DNA from: Phycisphaeraceae bacterium
GTDB lineage: Bacteria > Planctomycetota > Phycisphaerae > Phycisphaerales > UBA1924
Direction: 5' to 3'
DNA length: 64,000 nucleotides
Assembly (NCBI GenBank): GCA_019636615.1
Contig: JAHBXF010000001.1
Span: forward strand, 1,550,001 to 1,614,000
This document shows positions 27,306 to 34,424 of this stretch, in pieces; position 1 is the first letter of the stretch; each line of letters starts with the position of its first letter. The notes under the pieces were generated by a model, which made no database searches, had not been told where the DNA came from, and saw nothing but the letters and a program-made list of their open reading frames with translations. A program made the translations under genes and the position numbers.

Positions 27306-27520
27306 GTTCAGCACTGCACGCGCCGAAGACGGCGGTGTAGTGGCGCGGTATGTGTCGTGCCGCCTGACGCTTCGTGCAAGCCGCCGCGAGCGGTTGATCG
27401 ACTCTGATCAACCCCACAGTCAAGGAAGGGAATTTTGGAAAGGATGGAGGGAAACCATCACGCGCAGCGGCGTGGGAGTTGAATTTGTATCGATCCCCGT
27501 AAAAGCCAGTGATCGGAATC
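27306..27520. repeat. Island repeat block, copy 3
   Basis: Aligns with 24927-25138: H2 hairpin, gcgagcggttgatcg core, ggatggagggaaaccat, and a badly decayed H1 end near 27497-27518. It precedes a lipoprotein stop by about the same distance as copy 2. Confidence 0.7.
27312..27342. repeat. Hairpin repeat H2, copy 2
   Basis: CACTGCAC and GTGTAGTG (one wobble pair) with CGCC/GGCG extension, as at 24933-24963. Confidence 0.7.
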
Positions 27521-27600
27521 AAGAGTTCGTACACTAATTGATCGATGCCATCCGTTAGTCACACCTACCCAGAATCGTCCGGCCACAATGCCACCCGCCC

Positions 27601-28206
27601 TTACTGAGAACTCTCCAGCACGAATGTCCACATCGCTTCAGAGCCCGAAACAATAACACTGTCACTTTCTTCGGATATTTTCAATGACTGTGCCAACTGC
27701 CTACGCACGCTTTCAAGTTCAATCACCATATCAAAGATCGTGATGTCGCCGCGATGCAGATACGTTATGCCGGGCACATGCGCAATCATGATCTTCTCTC
27801 CTCCTGGGCCAACGCTCACATCTCCAAATGTTGGCTGCGGCATTGCCCGCCGTACAGGCTCAGATGAGACGAATCGATGCTGCACTAGTTGTTTGCCATC
27901 TACGAAATACAAAGGCGTCTCACGGTTGTATAGCACATATACGATTGCAACGGCTGTTCGATCGTCCGTCGCAATCGCCGCATCTTGTACAAACTCATAA
28001 CTCATCGATACGGAGTGCCGATCGCGATACGAGCCTACCATTGCTCCAATGGGCCGAACAGATATCCCGCCCGTCTCGCCCAATACCCTAAAATGCAAAA
28101 CAGGACTTTCTTGCGACGCGCTATATGTATTATAACTCTTTGAAGCATCGCAGCCAGCGAACATTATTGTCACAACAAACATGGAAACTAAATACAGCGC
28201 CATCAT
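27601..28206 (-). CDS. Paralogous lipoprotein, candidate orphan immunity protein
   Basis: This 201-residue protein starts M-M-A-L-Y-L-V-S-M-F and has a clear lipoprotein signal ending in I-M-F-A-G-C. The mature domain aligns along its length with the lipoprotein at 25196-25819 (V-R-P-I-G-A, M-S-Y-E-F-V-Q, L-Y-F-V-D-G-K-Q-L-V-Q, G-S-E-A-M-W-T-F), though identity is modest. No toxin gene remains beside it. The reading frame is also open upstream to 28392, joining it to a duplicated RHS leader, but that would bury the signal peptide, so I place the start at 28206. Lower GC than core genes suggests transfer. Confidence 0.65.
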   Translation of the reverse strand: MMALYLVSMFVVTIMFAGCDASKSYNTYSASQESPVLHFRVLGETGGISVRPIGAMVGSYRDRHSVSMSYEFVQDAAIATDDRTAVAIVYVLYNRETPLYFVDGKQLVQHRFVSSEPVRRAMPQPTFGDVSVGPGGEKIMIAHVPGITYLHRGDITIFDMVIELESVRRQLAQSLKISEESDSVIVSGSEAMWTFVLESSQ

Positions 28207-28260
28207 GTACCACCGTTCTGTCGGCAGGTGGCATCGATCCCTCCCATTGCGTTGACGTGC

Positions 28261-28291
28261 CACCGATCGCCGGATCCTGCGGCGATCGGTG
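28261..28291. repeat. Hairpin repeat H1, copy 3, at the cassette junction
   Basis: The 13-base stem has one mismatch next to the loop, and the loop is ATCCT instead of AGGAA. It lies between the truncated RHS leader and the orphan lipoprotein, where the RHS core and toxin would be expected. Confidence 0.8.
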
Positions 28292-28305
28292 TGCTTGCCC
28301 ACAGA

Positions 28306-28392
28306 CACACCGTCACGCACCACATCCCCCGCGGCGTACACCGTGGGCACGCCGTTGGCTTCCGGCTTGGGGATGTCTCGTGCGAGCATCAT
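28306..28392 (-). pseudogene. Truncated RHS tip leader (head 2)
   Basis: These 29 codons repeat the start of the RHS tip gene. 28334-28393 matches 26943-27002 with one mismatch in 60 bases. After the first calcium-motif residues (G-D-V-V-R-D-G-V) similarity stops and the H1 hairpin follows. The second dockerin motif, RHS core and toxin domain are absent. Confidence 0.75.
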
Positions 28393-28411
28393 GGGGCGTG
28401 GCCTCTTTCAC

Positions 28412-28440
28412 ACATTAGCCGGGGGTGACAACGCGGTCAA
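28412..28440 (-). promoter_or_regulatory. Retained promoter of the truncated cassette (head 2)
   Basis: TTGACC (28435-28440) and TAATGT (28412-28417) on the minus strand are separated by 17 bases, as in head 1, 19 bases before the leader ATG. It could now drive the orphan lipoprotein gene. Confidence 0.6.
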
Positions 28441-28510
28441 ACGGGTACACACTTCTCGGGCCTTGGGGCAACCAACCCCTCCGGGCCTTGGGCGGGGCCG
28501 TGCGTGGCTG

Positions 28511-28550
28511 GGTGGATGGGTTGATGGGTTGATGGGTTGATGGGTTGATG
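28511..28550. repeat. 8-base simple tandem repeat, five units
   Basis: ggttgatg is repeated, the first unit reading ggtggatg. It is not within a gene. Confidence 0.85.
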
Positions 28551-28641
28551 CAGGCACGGAGTGAGCGCGCGGCATACGTGATTCGGCGGAGCGCGGGAGT
28601 TCACGAGTCGAGGTGCGGCGGGCGCGGGTTGAGATCGGCCG

Positions 28642-28881
28642 CGCCGCTTCGCGGCGCTCAGAGGTTTTGGTGTCGTATTCGTGGGGTGCCGCTGACGCTG
28701 CGATCCCACGCTGTTGACCCCCGTCGCTTCGCGGCGCTCAGAGGTTCTGGTGTCGTGTTCGTGGGGTGCCGCTGACGCGGCGACCCCACGCTGTTGACCC
28801 GCGCCGCTTCGCGGCGCTCAGAGGTTCTGGTGTCGTGTTCGTGGGGTGCCGCTGACGCGGCGACCCCACGCTGTTGACCCC
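28642..28881. repeat. 80-base tandem repeat, three units
   Basis: Units start at 28642, 28722 and 28802 and are nearly identical, followed by the first bases of a fourth. Each contains a short GCCGC-TTC-GCGGC palindrome and a larger hairpin whose arms start GTGGGGT and end ACCCCAC, with a four-base loop. There are no spacers between units, so it is not a CRISPR array. Confidence 0.9.
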
Positions 28882-29034
28882 CGCCGCTTCTCGGCGAAGA
28901 GAAGGCAGAGAGGGCTCGTGTCGTCGCTTGAGGACGCACGGGGTGATGGGGGCGGCTGGGGCGATGGGGAGGCGTGAAACTGGCGGCTCCTGGAGACCAG
29001 GCGCTTCGGCCTGCCAGAACATCTGAGTGCGAGG

Positions 29035-29305
29035 CTTGATGCGGGCGGGGAGCCGATGCCTCTTGCTGAAGAGGGCGGGGCAGGGGGAGTGCCGCGCCGC
29101 ATTACCACTCGGGCCACTTCACCACCCGCGCCGCATTACCACTCGCGCCGCTTCACCACCCGCGCGGCCCGCCGCGCGCGGCCGATCGGCCCTGATCTGT
29201 CGTTCTATCAAGAATGAGGATCACGGGACGGATGGAAGAAATCGCTCGCGCGTGACGATGCGGAGGCGTATCAGCACCGATCGCCGGAGGAACCGGCGAT
29301 CGGTG
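29035..29305. repeat. Island repeat block, copy 4
   Basis: Aligns with 24081-24316 over most of its length, with a small internal duplication of a cgccgcattaccactcg-like segment (29094-29160). It ends in a perfect H1 hairpin. Confidence 0.75.
29275..29305. repeat. Hairpin repeat H1, copy 4 (perfect)
   Basis: Identical stem and AGGAA loop to 24286-24316. Confidence 0.85.
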
Positions 29306-29371
29306 GCATGTGTTGATAACCCGAGCGTTCGGTGCCGCGTGGGCGAGTGGTTCGAACGGGGTGTGTGCTGT

Positions 29372-30499
29372 TCAGGCGACGGTGATGCTCTTGTCCAGGT
29401 AGACATCCTGGATGGCGTGGAGCAGGGCCGCGCCTTCTTTCATGGGTTTCTGGAAGGCCTTGCGGCCCGAGATGAGGCCCATGCCGCCGGCGCGTTTGTT
29501 GATGACGGCGGTGGCGACGGCCTCGGCCAGGTCGCCCGCGCCCTTGCTCTCGCCGCCGGAGTTGATGAGCGGCACGCGGCCCATGTAGTTGTTGAGCACC
29601 TGGTAGCGGCACAGGTCGATGGGGTGGCCGCCCTTGCCGGTTTCGTCGCTGCCGCACAGGTTGGTGTAGACGCGCTTGTCCCACTTGCCGTATGAAGAGC
29701 CCCCCGCGTTGAGCGCGGCATACCCGCCGTTGTTCACGGGCAGTTTCTGCTTGATGATGTCGGCCTTGATTGTGGCGCCCAGGTGGTTGGCCTGCCCCGA
29801 GAGGTCGGCCGAGGCGTGGTAGTCGGTGCTGGTGCCGTCGGCGTTTTTCACCTTGAAGCCGCTGCTGCGGGTGTAGCACCAGAGCACGGTGACCATGCCC
29901 AGGTTGTGGGCCTCTTCGAACATGTCAGACACATAGGCGATTTCTTCGCGGCTGGTGTCGCTGCCGAAGTAGATGGTGGCGCCCACGGCGACGGCGCCCA
30001 TCTCGTAGCACTGGCGGATCGAGCCGAAGTAGGTCTGGCGGAAGGTGTTGGGGTAGGTGAGGATCTCGTTGTGGTTGAACTTCACGAGGAAGGGGATCTT
30101 GTGGGCATAGGCGCGGCTGACCGAGGCGAGCACGCCAAGCGTGGAGGCGACCGCGTTGCAGCCCCCCTCGATGGCGAGTTTGACGATGTTCTCGGGGTCG
30201 AAGTATTCGGGGTTGGGGGCGAACGAGGCCCCGGCGGAGTGTTCGATGCCCTGGTCAACAGGCAGAATGCTCACGTAGCCGGTGCCGGCGAGGCGGCCGG
30301 TGTTGAGCAGGGTTTGCATGTTGCGCAGCACCACCGGGGAGCGGTCGGTCTGGGCGAAGACACGGTCGACAAAGTCCGGGCCCGGCAGGTGCAGGTGCGA
30401 CTTGCCGATGGTCTTTGATTCGTAGTTGAGCAGGGCATCGGCCTGGGCCCCGAGGATGGAGCGGACGTTGGTGTTGGGCGTGGCGGGGGTGAAGGCCAT
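29372..30499 (-). CDS. Class I fructose-bisphosphate aldolase (DhnA/FbaB type)
   Basis: This 375-residue glycolytic and gluconeogenic enzyme splits fructose 1,6-bisphosphate by a Schiff-base mechanism. The family pattern is clear: [14 protein letters not shown] (77-90), [16 protein letters not shown] (138-145), the lysine-rich [12 protein letters not shown] (241-252) where the Schiff-base Lys is expected, and late S-G-G-E-S-K-G and R-K-A-F-Q-K-P. It is slightly longer than E. coli FbaB (350). The ATG at 30499 replaces a longer frame that runs into low-complexity sequence. A TATACT promoter box lies about 95 bases upstream. It is a single-gene unit next to the accessory island. Confidence 0.94.
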   Translation of the reverse strand: MAFTPATPNTNVRSILGAQADALLNYESKTIGKSHLHLPGPDFVDRVFAQTDRSPVVLRNMQTLLNTGRLAGTGYVSILPVDQGIEHSAGASFAPNPEYFDPENIVKLAIEGGCNAVASTLGVLASVSRAYAHKIPFLVKFNHNEILTYPNTFRQTYFGSIRQCYEMGAVAVGATIYFGSDTSREEIAYVSDMFEEAHNLGMVTVLWCYTRSSGFKVKNADGTSTDYHASADLSGQANHLGATIKADIIKQKLPVNNGGYAALNAGGSSYGKWDKRVYTNLCGSDETGKGGHPIDLCRYQVLNNYMGRVPLINSGGESKGAGDLAEAVATAVINKRAGGMGLISGRKAFQKPMKEGAALLHAIQDVYLDKSITVA

Positions 30500-30593
30500 A
30501 AAGCGGGGCTCCTGCGTGTCGTGTCCGGCCCGGCGCGCGTTCGGGGCGGGTGTGTGTGGTGCAAGGCCAGACTGCGGCCTAGGCGCTGCGCCA

Positions 30594-30599
30594 AGTATA
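30594..30599 (-). promoter_or_regulatory. -10 box of the aldolase gene
   Basis: TATACT on the minus strand is the closest match to consensus for a core gene in this window. The leader would be about 88 bases. The -35 region is weak. Confidence 0.5.
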
Positions 30600-30738
30600 G
30601 TGGCCGCGCGGGCGGATTCTTGATGCACAGGCCGATGCCCCCACGCCGCCCCCTACCGTGAGGGGCGGGACGCACGGTGGGGATTCGTCGTGGGGGTTCG
30701 TCGTGGGGGTTCGTCGTGGGGGGGTGGAGGAACGACAC

Positions 30739-31770
30739 GTGGTGACGAAGCATGTTCGGCGGGCGCTGGCATTCGCGGCCGTGGTTGTGGGGCTGGTGGC
30801 GGTGCACGCGCGGGCGTGGGATGCTTATGGGCACCGGCTCATCACGCGCCTGGCGGTTGAGCACCTTCCCGACGACGTGCCCCAATGGCTGCGCGACCCC
30901 GCGATGGCGGCGCGCATCGCCGATCAGTCGGTCACGCCGGACCGCTGGCGCGGCACGCGCGTGACGCAGATGCTGCACGTGAGCAACCCTGACCACTACA
31001 TCAACATCGAAGACCTCGAAGCCTTCGGCATGACCTTCCGCACGATGCCCCCGCTGCGGATGGAGTTCATCAAGGCGATGGTGGAGTCGCGGATCGCGCA
31101 AGGGGATGCCTTTCGCGGCAAGCCTGTGAACCCTGAACGCGACGCGGACAAGACGCAGGAGTGGCCGGGCTTTTTGCCCCATGCTATTTGTGAGCAGTAC
31201 GGGCGCGTGCAGGCGGCGATGCGGACCATCCGCATGCTCGAGGCGATGAACAACCCGGCGCGGGCCGCGCAACTTGAGCAGGCCAAGGCCGATCTCACGG
31301 TGCACATGGGCATCATGGCGCACTATGTGGGCGACGCGGCCCAGCCCCTGCACACGACCAGGCACCATCACGGGTGGGTGGGCGACAACCCCAGAGACTA
31401 CACCACAGACCGGGGCATCCACGCGTATATCGACGGGGGCGTGATCCGTCTGCACGCGATCGACGCCGCGGGCGTGCTGGCGCGGGCGCGGTTCGACGCG
31501 CGCACGGTGAACCCGCGCGACCCGTGGGGGGATGTGCTCTCGCACGTCGAGCGGTCGTTCGAGCACGTCGAGACGGTGTACGTGCTCAGGCAGACGGGCG
31601 AACTGGAGCAGGCGCGCGGCAAGGCGTTCATCGAGTCTCGCCTGGCGGACGCGGCGGAAACGCTGCGCGCGCTGTACGTGGCGGCGTGGACGGCCTCGGC
31701 CCCCAGCAACCGCGACCGCGGCGACTTCGAGCGGTACGACAACTTCGAGCAGGGCGAGAAGGCCCCATGA
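30739..31770 (+). CDS. Secreted S1/P1-like zinc nuclease family protein
   Basis: This 343-residue protein has a signal peptide ending A-R-A before Trp27. In S1/P1 nucleases and zinc phospholipase C the mature N-terminal Trp binds zinc, so the cut site fits exactly. Other ligand-bearing motifs are Y-G-H-R-L, H-Y-V-G-D-A-A-Q-P-L-H and the following T-R-H-H-H-G-W. Such enzymes cut single-stranded nucleic acid and remove 3'-phosphates outside the cytoplasm, often for phosphate or nucleotide scavenging. The GTG at 30739 follows GGAGG by eight bases. Its TGA overlaps the ATG of the MBL gene (ATGA), so the two are co-translated. Confidence 0.85.
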   Translation: MVTKHVRRALAFAAVVVGLVAVHARAWDAYGHRLITRLAVEHLPDDVPQWLRDPAMAARIADQSVTPDRWRGTRVTQMLHVSNPDHYINIEDLEAFGMTFRTMPPLRMEFIKAMVESRIAQGDAFRGKPVNPERDADKTQEWPGFLPHAICEQYGRVQAAMRTIRMLEAMNNPARAAQLEQAKADLTVHMGIMAHYVGDAAQPLHTTRHHHGWVGDNPRDYTTDRGIHAYIDGGVIRLHAIDAAGVLARARFDARTVNPRDPWGDVLSHVERSFEHVETVYVLRQTGELEQARGKAFIESRLADAAETLRALYVAAWTASAPSNRDRGDFERYDNFEQGEKAP

Positions 31771-32621
31771 TCGAGCGGGCCCGCTTTCACTTCCTGGGCA
31801 CGGGCACATCGGCGGGCGTGCCGATGATCGGGTGCGCCTGCGAAGTGTGCACAAGCACAGACCCGCGCGACGCGCGCCTGCGCACCGCCGCGGCGGTGAC
31901 ATGGGCGGATGCCCGCGGGCACGAGCGCGTGGTGCTGCTGGACGCGGGGCCGGACCTGCGCGTGCAGGCGCTGCGGGCGGGGCTCACGCGCTGCGACGCC
32001 ATCGTCTTCACGCACAACCACGTCGATCACACCTTCGGCCTCGACGAGGTCCGGCGGTTCAACGCGGCGCAGAAGGCGCCGATCGATCTCTACGCCAACG
32101 CGCACACGATGACGCACCTGCGCCGGGTGTATCAGCACATCTTCGACCAGCGCAGCAACGTCAACGACAGTTTCGTGGCCACGCTCATCGCGCACACCGT
32201 GACCGACGGGGACATCGAAGACGCGCGGCCGCTCGACCTCTTCGGGCTCGGGTTCACCCCCGTGCCCCTGCTGCACGGGCGGCTTGAGGTGCTGGGGTGG
32301 CGCATCGAAGCGCGCGAGGCGGCGGGCGGGGGCTCGGTCTTTCCGCTGGCCTATTGCACCGATGTCTCGGCCTTCCCGCCGCAGGCGTGGAAGAGGCTGA
32401 CGGGGCTCAAGACGCTGGTGCTCGATTGCCTTCGGCACCGCAACCACCCGACACACCTGACGCTCAACCAGGCGCTGCACGTGGCCGAGGCGGTGGGGGC
32501 GGAGCGCACCTACTTCGTTCACATGGCGCACGACCTGCCCCACGCCCAGACGCAGGAGACGCTGCCCGATGGGGTCTTCCTCGCCTATGACGGCCTGGTG
32601 CTGGAAGACCGGCCGGCGTAG
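31767..32621 (+). CDS. MBL-fold metallo-hydrolase (PhnP-like)
   Basis: This 284-residue metallo-beta-lactamase-fold protein has F-L-G-T-G-T-S-A-G-V-P-M-I-G-C at the N-terminus, the opening of the PhnP group, followed by C-x2-C. The metal motif is T-H-N-H-V-D-H, with further ligands at P-L-L-H-G and in the C-T-D-V-S and V-H-M-A-H-D-L motifs. PhnP is a cyclic phosphodiesterase of phosphonate breakdown, but relatives act on varied phosphodiesters. It is translationally coupled to the P1-type nuclease, which suggests joint nucleotide or phosphodiester processing even though one is exported and the other cytoplasmic. Confidence 0.87.
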   Translation: MIERARFHFLGTGTSAGVPMIGCACEVCTSTDPRDARLRTAAAVTWADARGHERVVLLDAGPDLRVQALRAGLTRCDAIVFTHNHVDHTFGLDEVRRFNAAQKAPIDLYANAHTMTHLRRVYQHIFDQRSNVNDSFVATLIAHTVTDGDIEDARPLDLFGLGFTPVPLLHGRLEVLGWRIEAREAAGGGSVFPLAYCTDVSAFPPQAWKRLTGLKTLVLDCLRHRNHPTHLTLNQALHVAEAVGAERTYFVHMAHDLPHAQTQETLPDGVFLAYDGLVLEDRPA

Positions 32622-32702
32622 TTGGTTTTTGTGAGGATGGCGAGGGGGCGCGTGCCCAGCGGCGGGGCGTGCCGCGGGCTGTAACGCGGCGGGCGATCCG
32701 CC

Positions 32703-32708
32703 TACCCT
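32703..32708 (+). promoter_or_regulatory. -10 box of atpG
   Basis: TACCCT lies nine bases before the ATG at 32718, with no Shine-Dalgarno sequence. Confidence 0.5.
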
Positions 32709-32717
32709 TGCCGTCCC

Positions 32718-33602
32718 ATGGGCAAAACCCGCGAGATCAAGAAGCGCATCAAGGCCGTCGCCAACATCCGCCGCATCACCAAGACGATGCAGATGATCGC
32801 GACCAGCAAGTTCGCCCGTTCGCAGCAGGCGGCGCAGGCGACCAAGCCGTACACCGAAACCCTCTTCGAGGTTCTCAGCGAACTCTCGGCGGGGCTGGGC
32901 GATGTGTCGCACCCGCTGCTCGAGCGGCCGGGGGTCAAGAACGCGGGCAAGCCGCTGACGCTGGTGATCACCTCAGACCGTGGGCTGTGCGGGCCGTACA
33001 ACGGCGGCGTGCTGCGGCGGTTCATGGCCGCGCTTCGTGAAAACCCCTCGTGGCGCGAGGGCGACATCGAGGTGGTGGGCAAGAAGGGCCAGGGGTTCCT
33101 GAAGTTCTCCGGGGTGAAGGTGAGCAAGGCGCTGACCTACAGCGACAAGCCCTCGTACGAGAACGTCCGCGAGATGGCCGAGTCGTACATCGAACGGTTT
33201 GTGAAGGGCGAGGTATCGGCGGTGCGGGTGGTGTACATGCGGTTCCTGTCGGTGGGCCGCCAGTCGCCGACGGTGATGCAGGTGCTGCCCTTCCAGTCTG
33301 AGCCCAAGCCGGCGAAGGCCGCGGGCGAGGCGCAGGCGGGCGGATCGATCTACGAGTTCAGCCCCGACGCGGCCGCGCTGCTGAGCGACATTCTGCCGGC
33401 GGGCGTGCGGACGCTGCTGTTCCAGGCGTTCAACGACGCGATCGTGAGCGAGCACATCGCCCGCATGGTGGCGATGAAGTCTGCGACGGACAACGCGGGC
33501 AAGGCCGGGAAGAAGTACACGCTGATGTACAACCGTGCCCGGCAGGCGCAGATCACGACGGAACTGACCGAGATCATCTCCGGCGCCGCGGCGCTGGAGT
33601 AA
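32718..33602 (+). CDS. atpG: F0F1 ATP synthase gamma subunit (isolated gene)
   Basis: This 294-residue central-stalk subunit shows the conserved ends of the family: R-E-I-K-K-R-I-K-A-V-A-N-I-R-R-I-T-K-T-M at the N-terminus and Y-N-R-A-R-Q-A-Q-I-T-T-E-L-T-E-I at the C-terminus. These two helices form the coiled coil that rotates inside the catalytic ring. The middle S-D-R-G-L-C-G-P-Y-N block is also present. No other ATP synthase gene is adjacent, whereas atpG usually lies between atpA and atpD. The start is set by family alignment and the -10 box just upstream; the message looks leaderless. Confidence 0.95.
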   Translation: MGKTREIKKRIKAVANIRRITKTMQMIATSKFARSQQAAQATKPYTETLFEVLSELSAGLGDVSHPLLERPGVKNAGKPLTLVITSDRGLCGPYNGGVLRRFMAALRENPSWREGDIEVVGKKGQGFLKFSGVKVSKALTYSDKPSYENVREMAESYIERFVKGEVSAVRVVYMRFLSVGRQSPTVMQVLPFQSEPKPAKAAGEAQAGGSIYEFSPDAAALLSDILPAGVRTLLFQAFNDAIVSEHIARMVAMKSATDNAGKAGKKYTLMYNRARQAQITTELTEIISGAAALE

Positions 33603-33632
33603 CCCTTTTCAACCCCGGGCGGCCGGGCGCGT

Positions 33633-33638
33633 TACACT
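33633..33638 (+). promoter_or_regulatory. -10 box of lptB
   Basis: TACACT lies nine bases before the ATG at 33648 in the short gap after atpG, so lptB may have its own leaderless transcript. Confidence 0.5.
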
Positions 33639-33647
33639 CGCGGCGAC

Positions 33648-34415
33648 ATGCCACTTCTCCGGGCCGAAAACCTTCGCAAGACCTACGGCGTTCGCCGCGT
33701 GGTGGACGGTGTGAGTTTCGAGGTTGCGCGGGCCGAGGTGCTCGGGCTGCTGGGCCGCAACGGCGCGGGCAAAACCACCAGTTTCCGCATGACGATCGGC
33801 ATGATCGACCCTGACCCGGGGTGCGGCAGCAAGGTCTTCTTTGACGGCCGCGACGTGAGCGACCTGCCGATGTTCCGGCGGGCGCGCCTGGGCATGGGGT
33901 ATCTCAGCCAGGAGCCGAGCATCTTCGGCCGGCTCACGTGTGAAGAGAACCTGCTGGCGATCCTCGAAACGCTGGGGATGCGGCGTGTGGAGCGGCGCCT
34001 GCGCGCCACCGAACTGCTCGATCAGTTCGGGCTGGCGCACAAGGCCCGCCACCCCGCGCGCACGTGCTCGGGTGGTGAGCGGCGCAAACTGGAGATCGCG
34101 CGGGCCCTGGTCACGAGCCCGCGGCTGATCCTGCTCGACGAACCCTTTTCGGGCGTAGACCCCATCGCCGTGGAAGACCTTCAGGCCGAGATCCGGCGGC
34201 TTTCCGCCAAGGGCATCGCGTTCCTGATCACCGACCACAACGTGCAGCAGACGCTGCGCGTGTGCGACCGGGCCTGCATCATCGTTGAGGGCAAGAAACT
34301 GGCCGAGGGAACGCCCCGCGACCTGATCAACGACGCGACCGTGCGCAGCGCGTACCTGGGGAGCCTCTTCCGCGGGGACGAGTTCGACGCGCCCGTGAGC
34401 GCACCGGCGCGTTAG
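33648..34415 (+). CDS. lptB: LPS export ABC transporter ATP-binding protein LptB
   Basis: This 255-residue ABC ATPase has Walker A G-R-N-G-A-G-K-T-T (36-44), signature C-S-G-G-E-R-R-K-L-E-I-A-R-A-L, Walker B L-I-L-L-D-E-P-F-S-G-V-D-P and switch histidine I-T-D-H-N-V. The R-K-L-E-I-A-R-A-L and G-V-D-P-I-A-V-x-D-(L/I)-Q sequences are specific to LptB. LptB powers LptFG to pull lipopolysaccharide out of the inner membrane, so its presence agrees with a diderm envelope. LptF, LptG, LptA and LptC are not in the window. Its stop codon overlaps the -10 box proposed for rsmD. Confidence 0.93.
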   Translation: MPLLRAENLRKTYGVRRVVDGVSFEVARAEVLGLLGRNGAGKTTSFRMTIGMIDPDPGCGSKVFFDGRDVSDLPMFRRARLGMGYLSQEPSIFGRLTCEENLLAILETLGMRRVERRLRATELLDQFGLAHKARHPARTCSGGERRKLEIARALVTSPRLILLDEPFSGVDPIAVEDLQAEIRRLSAKGIAFLITDHNVQQTLRVCDRACIIVEGKKLAEGTPRDLINDATVRSAYLGSLFRGDEFDAPVSAPAR

Positions 34416-34418
34416 GAT
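34413..34418 (+). promoter_or_regulatory. Possible -10 box of rsmD
   Basis: TAGGAT lies six bases before the ATG at 34425, overlapping the lptB stop codon. It is the weakest of the near-start boxes. Confidence 0.35.
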
Positions 34419-34424
34419 TGACCC

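Larger units (their letters stand above)
27051..27600. other. Gene-free stretch between the two cassettes
   Basis: No gene is supported. 27306-27520 is a repeat block listed separately. 27051-27300 holds nothing I recognise beyond the cttctcgggc word shared with the region upstream of the second cassette. Confidence 0.55.
28441..29371. other. Gene-free repeat stretch between the island and the aldolase gene
   Basis: No gene is supported. It holds an 8-base simple repeat, a triple 80-base tandem repeat, repeat block 4 and a perfect H1 hairpin, all listed separately. 28882-29034 shows nothing recognisable. Confidence 0.6.

Noticed and set aside
27601-28392. A single 263-residue protein joining the RHS leader to the lipoprotein
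   Set aside because: The lipoprotein signal would lie 62 residues inside the protein, and the joining segment is the H1 hairpin read as codons; a start at 28206 is more sensible.
28642-28881. CRISPR-like array
   Set aside because: The units are directly adjacent with no spacers and no cas gene is in the window.
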